From: Nocardia arthritidis
Lineage (GTDB): Bacteria > Actinomycetota > Actinomycetes > Mycobacteriales > Mycobacteriaceae
NCBI RefSeq assembly: GCF_011801145.1
Contig: NZ_CP046172.1
Coordinates: forward strand, 434,001-498,000
Direction: 5' to 3'
Length of the DNA stretch: 64,000 bases
Position numbers and translations under genes: made by a program. This document shows positions 1 to 7,503 of the stretch, piece after piece. The notes beneath the pieces were generated by a model. That model saw only the letters and a program-made list of their open reading frames with translations, was not told the origin of the DNA and did no database searches. The number at the start of each line of letters is the position of its first letter. Position 1 is the stretch's first letter.

Positions 1-355
1 CGATGAGATCGGCCGCCTCGGCATAGATCAGCGGGTCGACCAACTCGTGAAGTGTCTCGGCGACAATGGATTTCACCTGCTCGACATCCCAGCCCGCACA
101 CATGTCCGTGAGGTGGGCGCGCATGCGCTCCATCTGGTCGTGGTCCGCGCCGGAGAGCAGGAACAGGAAGTGCGCGTAGCTGCTCTCCAGCACCGCGCGC
201 CGGTTGATCAACCCCTGCGCATAGAACGGCTTGCTGAATACAAAGGTGCTCGACTTCGCGATCACCGTCTTGTCGAGGTCGAAAAAGGCCGCGACTCGCC
301 CCGAGCCCTGGATCCGATTACCCGCGAGCCCTGTCAGATCGCCCTCCGCCGTCAC
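1..355 (-). CDS. HAD-IB family hydrolase (partial, N-terminal part)
   Basis: About 118 N-terminal codons of a gene that runs off the left edge. The frame contains AAFFDLDKTVIAKSS, the phosphoaspartate motif DxDxT of haloacid-dehalogenase phosphatases, with the HAD-IB (SerB-like) spacing after it. The chosen start is GTG at 355 (residues VTAEGDL); no strong ribosome-binding site is visible, so the start could differ. In M. tuberculosis a HAD-IB protein (Rv3661) sits beside ssd with the 6C RNA between them, and the same arrangement appears here. Substrate unknown; a phosphomonoester is the family expectation. Confidence 0.85.
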   Translation of the reverse strand, partial: MTAEGDLTGLAGNRIQGSGRVAAFFDLDKTVIAKSSTFVFSKPFYAQGLINRRAVLESSYAHFLFLLSGADHDQMERMRAHLTDMCAGWDVEQVKSIVAETLHELVDPLIYAEAADLI

Positions 356-424
356 GCGTCCAGGATAGGCGAGCGCCCCGCATCGGGTCCGGCACGGCGA
401 GGCGACGTCGGGTTTTGTCGACAG

Positions 425-790
425 TGCTGATTCCGCGAATACTTCCCGCAGAAGCTTGGTTCGGAGGGCAAGGCCGAACGCTGTGCGGTGGCGTTGATTC
501 GGCGAGTGCGTCTCTCGGGAGCTCGGTTCGACGGGCGAGGTCAGACGCGGTGCGGTAGTGCTGATTCGGCGGGTGTTTCGCGTGGGAGTCCGGCTGGGCG
601 CGGGCTGCGGTCGAGCTGCGTCCGTCAGCGCTGATTCGCCGGATACTTCTCGCTGGATCCGGCTTGGCGGGGCGAGGTCGGCCGCCGTGCGGTGGTGTTG
701 ATTCGGTGGGTGTCTCGCATGGGGGTCCGTCCCGACGGGATGGTCGGGCTTTGTCCGGCTGCGCACATTGGCCGATTGTTTCGGGCGGGA
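425..790. repeat. Degenerate tandem repeat array A, about 67-bp period
   Basis: A core GATTC(G/C)GCG(G/A)(G/A)T recurs at 429, 496, 563, 633 and 700, with a weaker copy at 774. The spacings are 67, 67, 70, 67 and 74 bp. Copies differ at many positions. The array fills much of the 967-bp divergent gap between the HAD gene and ssd. Long reading frames across it have arginine/proline-rich low-complexity translations and no family resemblance, so I treat it as non-coding. Region 800-1090 holds nothing else I can name. Confidence 0.7.
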
Positions 791-1101
791 GTTCGGACCG
801 GTGGATGGCATCAGACTTCTTCCGGCAGTGCGTATTTGGCGAGTGTCTAGGGGGCTCGATCCGGTATGGGGTTGTTGCTGGAGCGCTTCCGGCGGCGTGC
901 ATTCCGCGATGGGGGCTCGTGTTGTGGCTCGGTAGTGTGTGGGTCTGCGGAGCGACCTGATCGGCGTCGTCGCGCTGCTGCGGGCTTCGTGCCGGAGCGG
1001 GTGTGCCTGGAAGTTTGCCCCGCCCTCGGAGGGCCTGTAGTCGGCCTAAAGTTCCGGCGCGACGGACTTGCGTTGTGGGCGGGGATTGGGTGTAGTATTG
1101 C

Positions 1102-1200
1102 TGGCACCTGGACATGGTCCAGGCGCGTTCAGCCCGACCCCCCGGGGCTGAACCCGACGGCCCCAGCCTCCTCCCCCCCCGGCTGGGGCCGTCCTCTATT
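1102..1200 (+). ncRNA. 6C small RNA (actinobacterial, B11-like)
   Basis: Three hairpins follow one another: 7-bp arms at 1107-1113 and 1117-1123, 9-bp arms at 1127-1135 and 1145-1153 around a C-rich loop, and 13-bp arms at 1156-1168 and 1181-1193 around a loop containing eight Cs. Two stem-loops each exposing six or more cytosines define the 6C RNA family. In M. tuberculosis that RNA (B11) lies between the ssd and HAD genes, exactly as here. The last hairpin probably also terminates transcription. A possible -10 element TAGTAT lies at 1093-1098, about 9 bp before the proposed 5' end. Confidence 0.85.
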
Positions 1201-1322
1201 TCGGGACGGCCCGTCTTTTCGGCTGGGTGCCACGGGCCAAAAGTTATCCACACCCCGCGAGTTGTCCACACTCGCCGAAGCGGCCCTTCTGCCGCCCGGT
1301 TCGGTCGACAACGCTTGCCTGC

Positions 1323-2435
1323 ATGGATCCCCAAGCAGCGCAGGCGACTACGGCGCCACCGGTCCTCGTACTCCTCCGCGACACCCGGCTGCGCGACGAG
1401 GTGCGCCGGGTCGCGGCCGCCGCCGAACGAGCGTTAGACGAAAGGGCACTGCCCGTCGGCAGGCACGCCTGGTCCGGTGCGCCGATGGTGATTCTCGACA
1501 CAACCGCCGCGCGAGAGTGCGCCGAGGCCGGATATCTGCGTCGCGTCGGCATCGTGCTGGTGACCGATGGCGAACCGGCACTGCCGGATTGGCAGGCCGC
1601 GACGGCGGTCGGCGCGGAGCGGGTCATCGCGCTGCCCGATGCCGCGGTCGGACTTATCGAGAAGTTTGCTGAGCATGCCGAACAGCGCACGGGCGACGGC
1701 GTGATCGTCGCCATCGCGGGTGCCGGCGGCGGTGCGGGCGCGTCCACCCTGGCCGCCGCGACCGCCCTGCGCGGTGCCACACAACGGTTCCGGCGCGACA
1801 CCATCCTCGTCGACGGCGCACCCCTCGGCGGTGGCCTGGACCTGCTGCTCGGGATCGAAACAACGGACGGTCTGCGCTGGCCCGACCTGGTTGTCGAGGA
1901 CGGCAGGGTCTCGGCATCGGCGCTGCACGGCGCGCTGCCGAGCGCCGCGCCCGGGCTCGCCGTGCTGTCCTGCGGGCGTGGTGGTGCGGGCCGGTTGCCA
2001 AGTGAAATACGCGCGTCCGCAATGCGGGCCGTGCTCGAAGCAGGCCGGGCCGCAGGCGATTTGGTGGTCTGTGATGTCTCGGGCGAACGCGGCCCGCACG
2101 CGGATCAGATGCTCGACGCCGCCGACCTCGTCGTCCTGGTGGTGCAGGCGCGGATCCGCGCGCTGGCCGCGGCGGAATCCGTCGCGGCCCATATCAGGAG
2201 GCGAAATCCCAACCAGGGGTTGGTGATACGCGGTCCAGCTCCGGGCGGTCTGCGCAGCGTCGAGGCGGCCGAGGTGCTGGACCTGCCGCTGCTCGCCGCG
2301 GTTCGGGCCCAGCCAGGGCTGTGCGCTCGTCTCGAACGCGGTGGGCTGACAGCGCCGCGCCGTGGCCCGCTGCGTGAGGCCGCCGATGCGATCCTGGCCG
2401 TCCTGAGCGGGTCCGGCGGGTCGGAGCCGGAATGA
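1323..2435 (+). CDS. ssd: Septum-site-determining protein Ssd / CpaE-like MinD-family ATPase relative
   Basis: 370 residues, first gene of the pilus locus. It has an N-terminal receiver-like segment (VLVLLRDTRLRDEV, about residues 10-25) and a MinD/ParA-like fold from about residue 125. The P-loop region reads AGAGGGAGASTLA, so both lysines expected in a deviant Walker A motif are absent; ATP hydrolysis is doubtful. Ssd (Rv3660c) is reported to affect septum formation in mycobacteria, whereas CpaE/TadZ proteins position Tad pili. ATG at 1323 is chosen because the preceding in-frame sequence lacks similarity and overlaps the 6C RNA leader region; the ribosome-binding site is weak. tadA follows after 84 bp. 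Confidence 0.88.
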   Translation: MDPQAAQATTAPPVLVLLRDTRLRDEVRRVAAAAERALDERALPVGRHAWSGAPMVILDTTAARECAEAGYLRRVGIVLVTDGEPALPDWQAATAVGAERVIALPDAAVGLIEKFAEHAEQRTGDGVIVAIAGAGGGAGASTLAAATALRGATQRFRRDTILVDGAPLGGGLDLLLGIETTDGLRWPDLVVEDGRVSASALHGALPSAAPGLAVLSCGRGGAGRLPSEIRASAMRAVLEAGRAAGDLVVCDVSGERGPHADQMLDAADLVVLVVQARIRALAAAESVAAHIRRRNPNQGLVIRGPAPGGLRSVEAAEVLDLPLLAAVRAQPGLCARLERGGLTAPRRGPLREAADAILAVLSGSGGSEPE

Positions 2436-2519
2436 GCTGCCGGGGTGGAAGTGCCGGATGTGCTGGGGCACAGGCGCATACGCGGATCGAAGTTCGGTGT
2501 GCGGGACGGGAGGCACGGC

Positions 2520-3707
2520 ATGAGTGAGTTGGTGACATCGGAACTGCTCGACCGGGTGCGGGAGCGATTGGCCTGCGGTGCAGGGGAACCCGATCCGGCC
2601 ATGGTGGCCGCCGCGATCCGGGCGGAGGCGGGTGCGGTGCTCGGCGATACCGATCTACTGCGTGCGCTGCGACTGCTGCAGACCGAAATGACGGGCGCCG
2701 GCGTGCTCGAACCGCTGCTGCGGGATCCACACGTCGCGGATGTGCTGGTGACGGGACCGGACTCGGTCTGGATCGACCGTGGCCGCGGTTTGCGACGGGC
2801 GCCGGTGTCCTTCCCCGACGAGGCCGCCGTTCGCCGGCTGGCGCAGCGGCTGGCGCTGTCCGCGGGCCGCAGGCTCGACGATGCCCAGCCGTGGGTGGAC
2901 GGCAGGCTCTCCGGATGGGAAGCGGCACTGGGCGATTCGTTCGGCGTGCGGCTGCATGCGGTGCTCGCCCCGATCGCGCACGGCGGCACCTGTCTTTCGC
3001 TGCGGATCCTGCGCCCGGCCACCCAGGGTCTCGATGCGCTCGCCACCGCCGGCGCGATACCCGCGGCCGCGAAATCGCTGCTGGAGGAGATCATCCGGGC
3101 CCGCCTGGCGTTCCTGGTCGTCGGCGGCACCGGTGCCGGGAAGACGACGCTGCTATCCGGTCTGCTCGCGAAGGTGGATCCCGCCGAACGCATCATCTGC
3201 GTCGAGGATGCCGCCGAACTCGCGCCGCCGCACCCGCATGTCGTCCGCCTGGTCGCACGCGTCGCGAATGTCGAGGGCGTCGGCGAGGTGACGGTGCGCG
3301 ACCTGGTGCGCCAGGCGCTGCGCATGCGTCCCGACCGAATCGTCGTCGGCGAGGTCCGCGGCGCCGAGGTGGTCGACCTGCTGACCGCGTTGAACACCGG
3401 TCATGACGGTGGGGCGGGCACCGTGCACGCCAACTCCCCGCAAGAAGTGCCCGCCCGCCTGGAAGCCCTTGCGGCACTGGGCGGAATGGACCGGGCGGCC
3501 CTGCACAGCCAACTGGCCGCCGCGATCCAGGTCGTCCTGCACGTACACCGCCGCCCCAACGGTTCCCGCGGGCTGCGCGAAATCGGCCTGGTCGAGCGTG
3601 CAGAATCCGGACGCGTCCAGATCATTCCGGCTTGGTGCGCCGATAGCCGCGCGGCCCCCGCGGCAGATGCCCTTCGCCACCTGCTCACTGAACGGCTCGC
3701 CCGATGA
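2520..3707 (+). CDS. tadA: Tad/CpaF-type secretion ATPase
   Basis: 395 residues, cytoplasmic hexameric ATPase that would power Flp pilus assembly. The Walker A motif GGTGAGKTTLL is at about residues 202-212, the Walker B region RPDRIVVGEVRG at about 272-283, and the His-box-like stretch NTGHDGGAGTVHAN just after. Length fits TadA/CpaF of Actinobacteria (Rv3659c). ATG 2520 follows a GGGAGG-like site; an upstream ATG at 2445 would add 25 unconserved residues. It lies 84 bp after ssd and 55 bp before tadB, so one transcript is likely. Confidence 0.92.
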   Translation: MSELVTSELLDRVRERLACGAGEPDPAMVAAAIRAEAGAVLGDTDLLRALRLLQTEMTGAGVLEPLLRDPHVADVLVTGPDSVWIDRGRGLRRAPVSFPDEAAVRRLAQRLALSAGRRLDDAQPWVDGRLSGWEAALGDSFGVRLHAVLAPIAHGGTCLSLRILRPATQGLDALATAGAIPAAAKSLLEEIIRARLAFLVVGGTGAGKTTLLSGLLAKVDPAERIICVEDAAELAPPHPHVVRLVARVANVEGVGEVTVRDLVRQALRMRPDRIVVGEVRGAEVVDLLTALNTGHDGGAGTVHANSPQEVPARLEALAALGGMDRAALHSQLAAAIQVVLHVHRRPNGSRGLREIGLVERAESGRVQIIPAWCADSRAAPAADALRHLLTERLAR

Positions 3708-3762
3708 CCGCGGTCATCCCACCCGTCTTCGACATCGGTGAGCCGACCGACGAGGTGTTCGC

Positions 3763-4554
3763 ATGAGCATGGCGCTGGGATGTTTGGCGATCGCCTTACT
3801 GGTGGCTCCGGCTTCGGGGGCGCGGCGGCGATTCGCCCGGGTGTTCGGTGTTGCGCAGACCGGACGAAAGACCAAGCGCGGCACGCTGATTCGAGCCGGT
3901 GTCGCGGTTGCGGTATTGGCGACGGCCGGGTTCGGAGCCGGAACGGTTATCGCCGCGGTCATGGTGACGGCGACGATCGGTGTCAGGATGCGCCGCTCCG
4001 GTTGGGATAGACGTCGCGATCGCGAATGCGCTCGGTTGCTCGATGCGCTGGAATGCGTTGTGGCGGAGTTGCGTGTCGGCGCGCATCCGAGCGCGGCCGC
4101 GGATGTTGCCGCAAGCGAGTCGCAAGGTGAAGCCGCACAGGCATTTTCGGTCAGCGCGGCACGCGGCAGGTTGGGTGGTTCCGCCGCCGACGGCCTGCTG
4201 CTGCCGGAGTCCGTGGTGGCCGCCGAACTGTCCAGAATCGCCGGCGCCTGGCGGGTCGCCGAACAGCATGGCCTGGCGCTGGCGGAACTGCTCGCCGCGG
4301 CACGCGCGGATCTGGTGGGCCGCATCCGTTTCCGGGCACGCACCAATGCCGCGCTGGCGGGCGCCAGGGCCAGCGCGGCCGTGCTGGCCGGACTTCCGCT
4401 GCTCGGCATAACCCTCGGCCAGCTGATGGGCGCGGCCCCATTGCACGTCCTCTTCACCACCGCCGCCGGAACGCTACTTCTTCCGTTGGGTTCGGCCCTG
4501 GCCTGCTGCGGCCTCATATGGACCGACGCCATCACCAGAAAGGTACTCCTGTGA
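3763..4554 (+). CDS. tadB: TadB-like type II secretion F family membrane protein
   Basis: 263 residues. Hydrophobic segments lie near residues 3-17, 40-70 (GVAVAVLATAGFGAGTVIA) and in the last 60 residues (ASAAVLAGLPLLGITLGQL and LLLPLGSALACCGLIW). The central cytoplasmic part resembles the GspF/TadB domain (LLDALECVVAELRVGAHP). It would form the inner-membrane platform of the Tad machine together with TadC. ATG 3763 is the first start in frame. It corresponds in position to Rv3658c. The 537 bp to tadC is unusually long for this locus because array B occupies it. Confidence 0.85.
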   Translation: MSMALGCLAIALLVAPASGARRRFARVFGVAQTGRKTKRGTLIRAGVAVAVLATAGFGAGTVIAAVMVTATIGVRMRRSGWDRRRDRECARLLDALECVVAELRVGAHPSAAADVAASESQGEAAQAFSVSAARGRLGGSAADGLLLPESVVAAELSRIAGAWRVAEQHGLALAELLAAARADLVGRIRFRARTNAALAGARASAAVLAGLPLLGITLGQLMGAAPLHVLFTTAAGTLLLPLGSALACCGLIWTDAITRKVLL

Positions 4555-4638
4555 CGCCCATCCCCGAACTCACCGTCGATCAGGCCAATCGGACCACCCC
4601 GAACCACCCTGATCCTGCCGACGCGGTGTCCGCGGTGA

Positions 4639-5054
4639 CATTTCTGCCGTGCCGGTTCGGCTTCGAGCTGAGGTATGCGATCTGGCGAGACGCGGTGTGC
4701 GGTCGAAAGGTGCTCGGTCATATTTCTGCCGTGCCGGTTCGGCTTCGAGCCCGAGGCATGCGGTCCGGCGGGACGCGGTATGCGGTCGAAGGGTGCCCGG
4801 TCGTGTTTCTGCCGTGCCGGTCTGGCTTCGAGCCCGAGGCATGCGATCTGGCGAGACGCGGTATGCGGTCGAAGGGTGCTCGGTCATATTTCTGCCGTGC
4901 CGGTTCGGCTTCGAGCCCGAGGCATGCGATCTGGCGGGACGCGGTATGCGGTCGAAAGGTGCTCGGTCATATTTCTGCCGTGCCGGTTCGGCTTCGAGCC
5001 CGAGGCATGCGGTCCGGCGAGACGCGGTATGCGGTCGAAAAGTGCTTGGTAGCA
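4639..5054. repeat. Tandem repeat array B, five copies of an 83-bp unit
   Basis: The anchor TTTCTGCCGTGCCGG begins at 4641, 4723, 4806, 4889 and 4972, giving periods of 82, 83, 83 and 83 bp. Copies are nearly identical, differing by single substitutions such as GATCTGG versus GGTCCGG. Because 83 is not a multiple of three, all three forward frames read through similar peptides, which argues against a protein product. The array lies wholly between tadB and tadC. Each unit contains the short palindrome GCATGC and two GCCG/CGGC-rich segments. There are no interspersed unique spacers, so it is not a CRISPR array. Confidence 0.93.
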
Positions 5055-5091
5055 GTCGGTTCGGGCGGCATTCGAATGGGAGGCGGTCGGG

Positions 5092-5706
5092 ATGCTCGTG
5101 AGTGCGGGGAGTTCGGCGCTGCCACTGTTGGCGGCCGCGGCGGGCTTAGCGGTGTTTCCGGGACGAGTTTCGGTGCGGCGGCGGCTGCGCCGTCTGTGGC
5201 CTGCCGCCGGGGCGGACCGGCCACGGGCCGTGGTGCGCGCAACGGCTGATCCACTCGCGGCGGCATCGACATTCGACCTGCTGGCAGCGTGCCTGCGCGC
5301 CGGATTGCCGATGGCGGGAGCGGCGCGGGCCGCCGCGCCGAGCGCACCCGAACGGTTGGCACAGGCACTGCGGCGAGCCGCGGATCTGTTGGCGTTGGGC
5401 GCGGATGCCGGTGCCGCCTGGGAACGCGCCGCCCAAGAGGCCGCGGAATCGGAAGAGGTTGCGGCACTTGCCCGTATGGCACGGCGTTCCGCGCGCTCAG
5501 GCGCATCCATGGCGGTCGCGATCGCCGAGCTGGCCGAACAGCACAGGACCGCCGTCGAGGACGCCGCTGCGGCGCGTGCCGAGCGCGCCGGAGTACTCAT
5601 CAGCGGACCACTCGGCCTCTGCTTCCTCCCCGCATTCGTCTGTCTCGGCATCGTCCCCGTCGTCATCGGACTGGCCGGCCGAGTACTCGGCGGTGGACTG
5701 CTATGA
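5092..5706 (+). CDS. tadC: TadC-like type II secretion F family membrane protein
   Basis: 204 residues, short for the family, as in actinobacterial homologues (Rv3657c). An N-terminal hydrophobic segment (ALPLLAAAAGLAVFPG) and a C-terminal pair (ISGPLGLCFLPAFVCLGIVPVVIGLAG) flank a helical GspF-type domain (AASTFDLLAACLRAGLPMAGAARAAA). It is the likely partner of TadB in the pilus platform. The stop codon overlaps an ATG at 5703 that opens the repeat-bearing frame of array C (ATGA overlap). Start ATG 5092 is the first in frame and immediately follows array B. Confidence 0.85.
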   Translation: MLVSAGSSALPLLAAAAGLAVFPGRVSVRRRLRRLWPAAGADRPRAVVRATADPLAAASTFDLLAACLRAGLPMAGAARAAAPSAPERLAQALRRAADLLALGADAGAAWERAAQEAAESEEVAALARMARRSARSGASMAVAIAELAEQHRTAVEDAAAARAERAGVLISGPLGLCFLPAFVCLGIVPVVIGLAGRVLGGGLL

Positions 5707-6158
5707 GCGAATTCGCGTGTGGCCCTTCGCTGGTTCGCGTCGCGGACGGCAGGGGTGGAGTGCCGTGGGACGCGGCCATGAATGAGCTCGCGTGCGGATC
5801 GTCGGCGCGGTGCGTCTGGCACATGGCGATTGGCCGCCGGGGTGTGCTCGTGAATGGGTTCGTGTGTGGCCCTTCGCTGGTTCGCGTCGCGGACGGCAGG
5901 GGTGGAGTGCCGTGGGACGCGGCCATGAATGAGCTCGCGTGCGGATCGTCGGCGCGGTGCGTCTGGCACACGGCGATTGGCCGCCGGGGTGTGCTCATGA
6001 ATGAGTTCGTGTGTGGCCCTTCGCCGGTTCGCATCACGGACGGTAGGGGGCGAGTGCCGCGGGACGCGACCATGAATGAGCTCGTGTGCGGATCGTTGGC
6101 GCGGTGCGTGTGGCGCATGGCGGTTGGGGGTGGCCGGGGTGTTGGTGTGCGCGAGTTC
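5703..6158 (+). repeat. Hierarchical tandem repeat array C, 147-bp period, with an in-frame open reading frame
   Basis: Three units start near 5703, 5850 and 5997, followed by a decayed fragment at about 6145. Units 1 and 2 are almost identical and unit 3 has diverged. Each unit consists of two related halves of about 75 and 72 bp, beginning with ATG or GTG. The period is 49 codons, so a frame opened by ATG 5703 encodes repeated peptides of 24-25 residues with the pattern M-N-E-(L/F)-x-C-G-(P/S)-S. The frame stays open to 6908, into TadE. Most differences between units would change amino acids, which speaks against selection on a protein. The remaining sequence to 6297 shows no further gene. 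Confidence 0.85.
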
Positions 6159-6297
6159 GCATGTGAGTGGTTCGCGGTAGGGCGCGGTGGTGTGCGTGCG
6201 CCGTTGACGCGCCGTGGGAAGCAGGCGAGGGGGTGCGGGGTGGGGCGAGCGTGTCCGTGCGGAGTCGCCGTGCGGGCGTTGGAGAGAGGGGAAGAAT

Positions 6298-6537
6298 TTG
6301 CGAATCGAGCAGGTTCCGGCGCGGGTCGACAGGGCGGTGCGGGCCGGATCTCGGCAGCTGCGGATGCGGCTGATACAGGTGGTGTTCGCCGAGGATGGGA
6401 TGAGCACCGCGGAGTATGCGGTAGGGACTGTCGCCGCGGCGGCATTCGGGGCGGTGCTGTACACGGTGGTGACCGGCAACAGCATCGTCGATGCGTTGAC
6501 GAAGATCATCGATCGGGCGCTGAACACCGCCGTGTAG
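6298..6537 (+). CDS. Flp-type pilin-like protein (DUF4244)
   Basis: 79 residues. The start is TTG 6298, placed by a strong ribosome-binding site GAGAGGGGAAG four bases upstream of AATT. After about 31 basic N-terminal residues comes EDG|MSTAEYAVGTVAAAAFG: a glycine before a hydrophobic helix with Glu at +5 and Tyr at +6, the prepilin-peptidase processing pattern of Flp pilins. This is the probable structural subunit of the Tad pilus (Rv3656c position). No prepilin peptidase gene lies in the window, so it must be encoded elsewhere. TadE follows about 35 bp downstream. Confidence 0.9.
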   Translation: MRIEQVPARVDRAVRAGSRQLRMRLIQVVFAEDGMSTAEYAVGTVAAAAFGAVLYTVVTGNSIVDALTKIIDRALNTAV

Positions 6538-6572
6538 CCGCGGCGGCGGTAAAGCGCTGGGGCGCAAGCAGT

Positions 6573-6908
6573 CTGGGTGATGACCGCGGTGGCGTAACGG
6601 TCGAGGCGGCCATTGCCGTCACCGCGATCGTCATCGCGGTTGCCCTGTGCCTCGGCGCTCTGCTCGCGGTGTCGGCTCAGATCCGCTGTGTCGATGCCGC
6701 CCGCGAGGCGGCCCGGCTCACAGCCCGCGGCGATCGCGTCGATGCCATTGCCGCGGCTCGCCGCACCGCGCCACCCGCCGCCGATATCACGGTGCGCACC
6801 GAGGGGTATCGGGTGATCGCTCTGGTCTCCGTCCACACGCGGCTGCTTCCGCTCCTGGTCCTGCGCGCCGAGGCCGTCGCCGCGATCGAACCCGAGGCGA
6901 TCACGTGA
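6573..6908 (+). CDS. TadE-like pilus assembly protein (start uncertain)
   Basis: About 111 residues. GGVTVEAAIAVTAIVIAV is the TadE signature: short N-terminus, Glu near the start of a single membrane helix. The rest is a small extracytoplasmic domain with CVDAAREAARLTARGD. No ATG, GTG or TTG occurs in frame between 6298 and this helix. I use CTG 6573, which gives a normal-length N-terminus. Alternatives are translation from far upstream (ATG 5703, through array C) or a frameshift or sequence error near the nearby out-of-frame ATG 6580. It overlaps the next gene by four bases (GTGA). Confidence 0.75.
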   Translation: MGDDRGGVTVEAAIAVTAIVIAVALCLGALLAVSAQIRCVDAAREAARLTARGDRVDAIAAARRTAPPAADITVRTEGYRVIALVSVHTRLLPLLVLRAEAVAAIEPEAIT

Positions 6909-7291
6909 CGGCCGCGCGCCTGCGGGCATCGGATGGCGCGGCGACGGTACTCGCGTGTGCCGGGCTGGCCGCACTGGTGGTGGTGACGTTATTGATCGGT
7001 CAAGTGGGGATGGTCATCGTGGCGCGCCACCGGGCACAGGCGGCGGCCGACCTCGGCGCACTCGCGGGCGCCGGGGCATTGGACGGGGGCGCGGAGGCCG
7101 GGTGCGCCGCGGCCGAAGAAATCGTTCGGCGCATGAAGTTCCAGGTGGAAGGGTGCTCGGTGACCGATTGGGATGTCACCTTAACGGTTACTGAGAAAAT
7201 ACCAATGGGTCTGCTAGGTGATCGAACCGTACGCGCGGTTGCGCGTGCGGGGCCGACCGAAGTGGTTGATATGACCACTGCTAATCGGTAA
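6905..7291 (+). CDS. TadE-like secretion-associated protein next to DECH helicase
   Basis: 128 residues from GTG 6905, overlapping the TadE stop. An N-terminal cytoplasmic stub (RASDGAATVLACAG) leads into one membrane helix ending RHRAQAAADLGALAGAG, typical of the Rv3654c-type TadE/TadG-like family found beside the DEAH helicase in Actinobacteria. A pair of cysteines (GCAAAEEIV...EGCSV) could form a disulfide. Likely role: minor pilin or assembly factor of the Flp pilus; function is inferred from position only. Confidence 0.82.
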   Translation: MTAARLRASDGAATVLACAGLAALVVVTLLIGQVGMVIVARHRAQAAADLGALAGAGALDGGAEAGCAAAEEIVRRMKFQVEGCSVTDWDVTLTVTEKIPMGLLGDRTVRAVARAGPTEVVDMTTANR

Positions 7292-7440
7292 TTCCCCAGA
7301 CCGAGGAAATGTGATATCTGGAATTGTCCGCGCCGACCCGGAAAAGGAAACGTTGAAATGATTTTGCGCGATTTGCGCACGTGGCAATACTTCAGTTAAC
7401 ATGATTTTGTTCCTTTTTATTCCACCGCTGGTCGGCACGG

Positions 7441-7488
7441 GTGATCGCCGCTGGTGATCACCTGGCCAGGTGGACGATCGGTCACGCG
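7441..7488. terminator. Nested palindromes between convergent genes, possible bidirectional terminator
   Basis: GGTGATCACC (7453-7462) and CACCTGGCCAGGTG (7459-7472) are perfect palindromes that overlap by four bases. They are flanked by a partly complementary outer pair, GTGATCG at 7441 and CGATCGGTCAC ending near 7484. The position between the converging TadE-like gene and the helicase gene suggests transcription termination or insulation. No T-run follows on either strand, so this would be a U-less hairpin or a protein-binding site. The rest of 7292-7503 shows nothing distinctive. Confidence 0.45.
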
Positions 7489-7503
7489 CGGAACGCGGCA
7501 CGA

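Noticed and set aside
318..1334. A 338-codon leftward open frame across the HAD/ssd gap
   Set aside because: Translation is arginine/proline-rich, follows the 67-bp repeats, overlaps the HAD gene and lies antisense to the 6C RNA; no family resemblance.
4639..5054. Array B as a CRISPR array
   Set aside because: The whole 83-bp unit repeats without unique spacers, and no cas genes are present.
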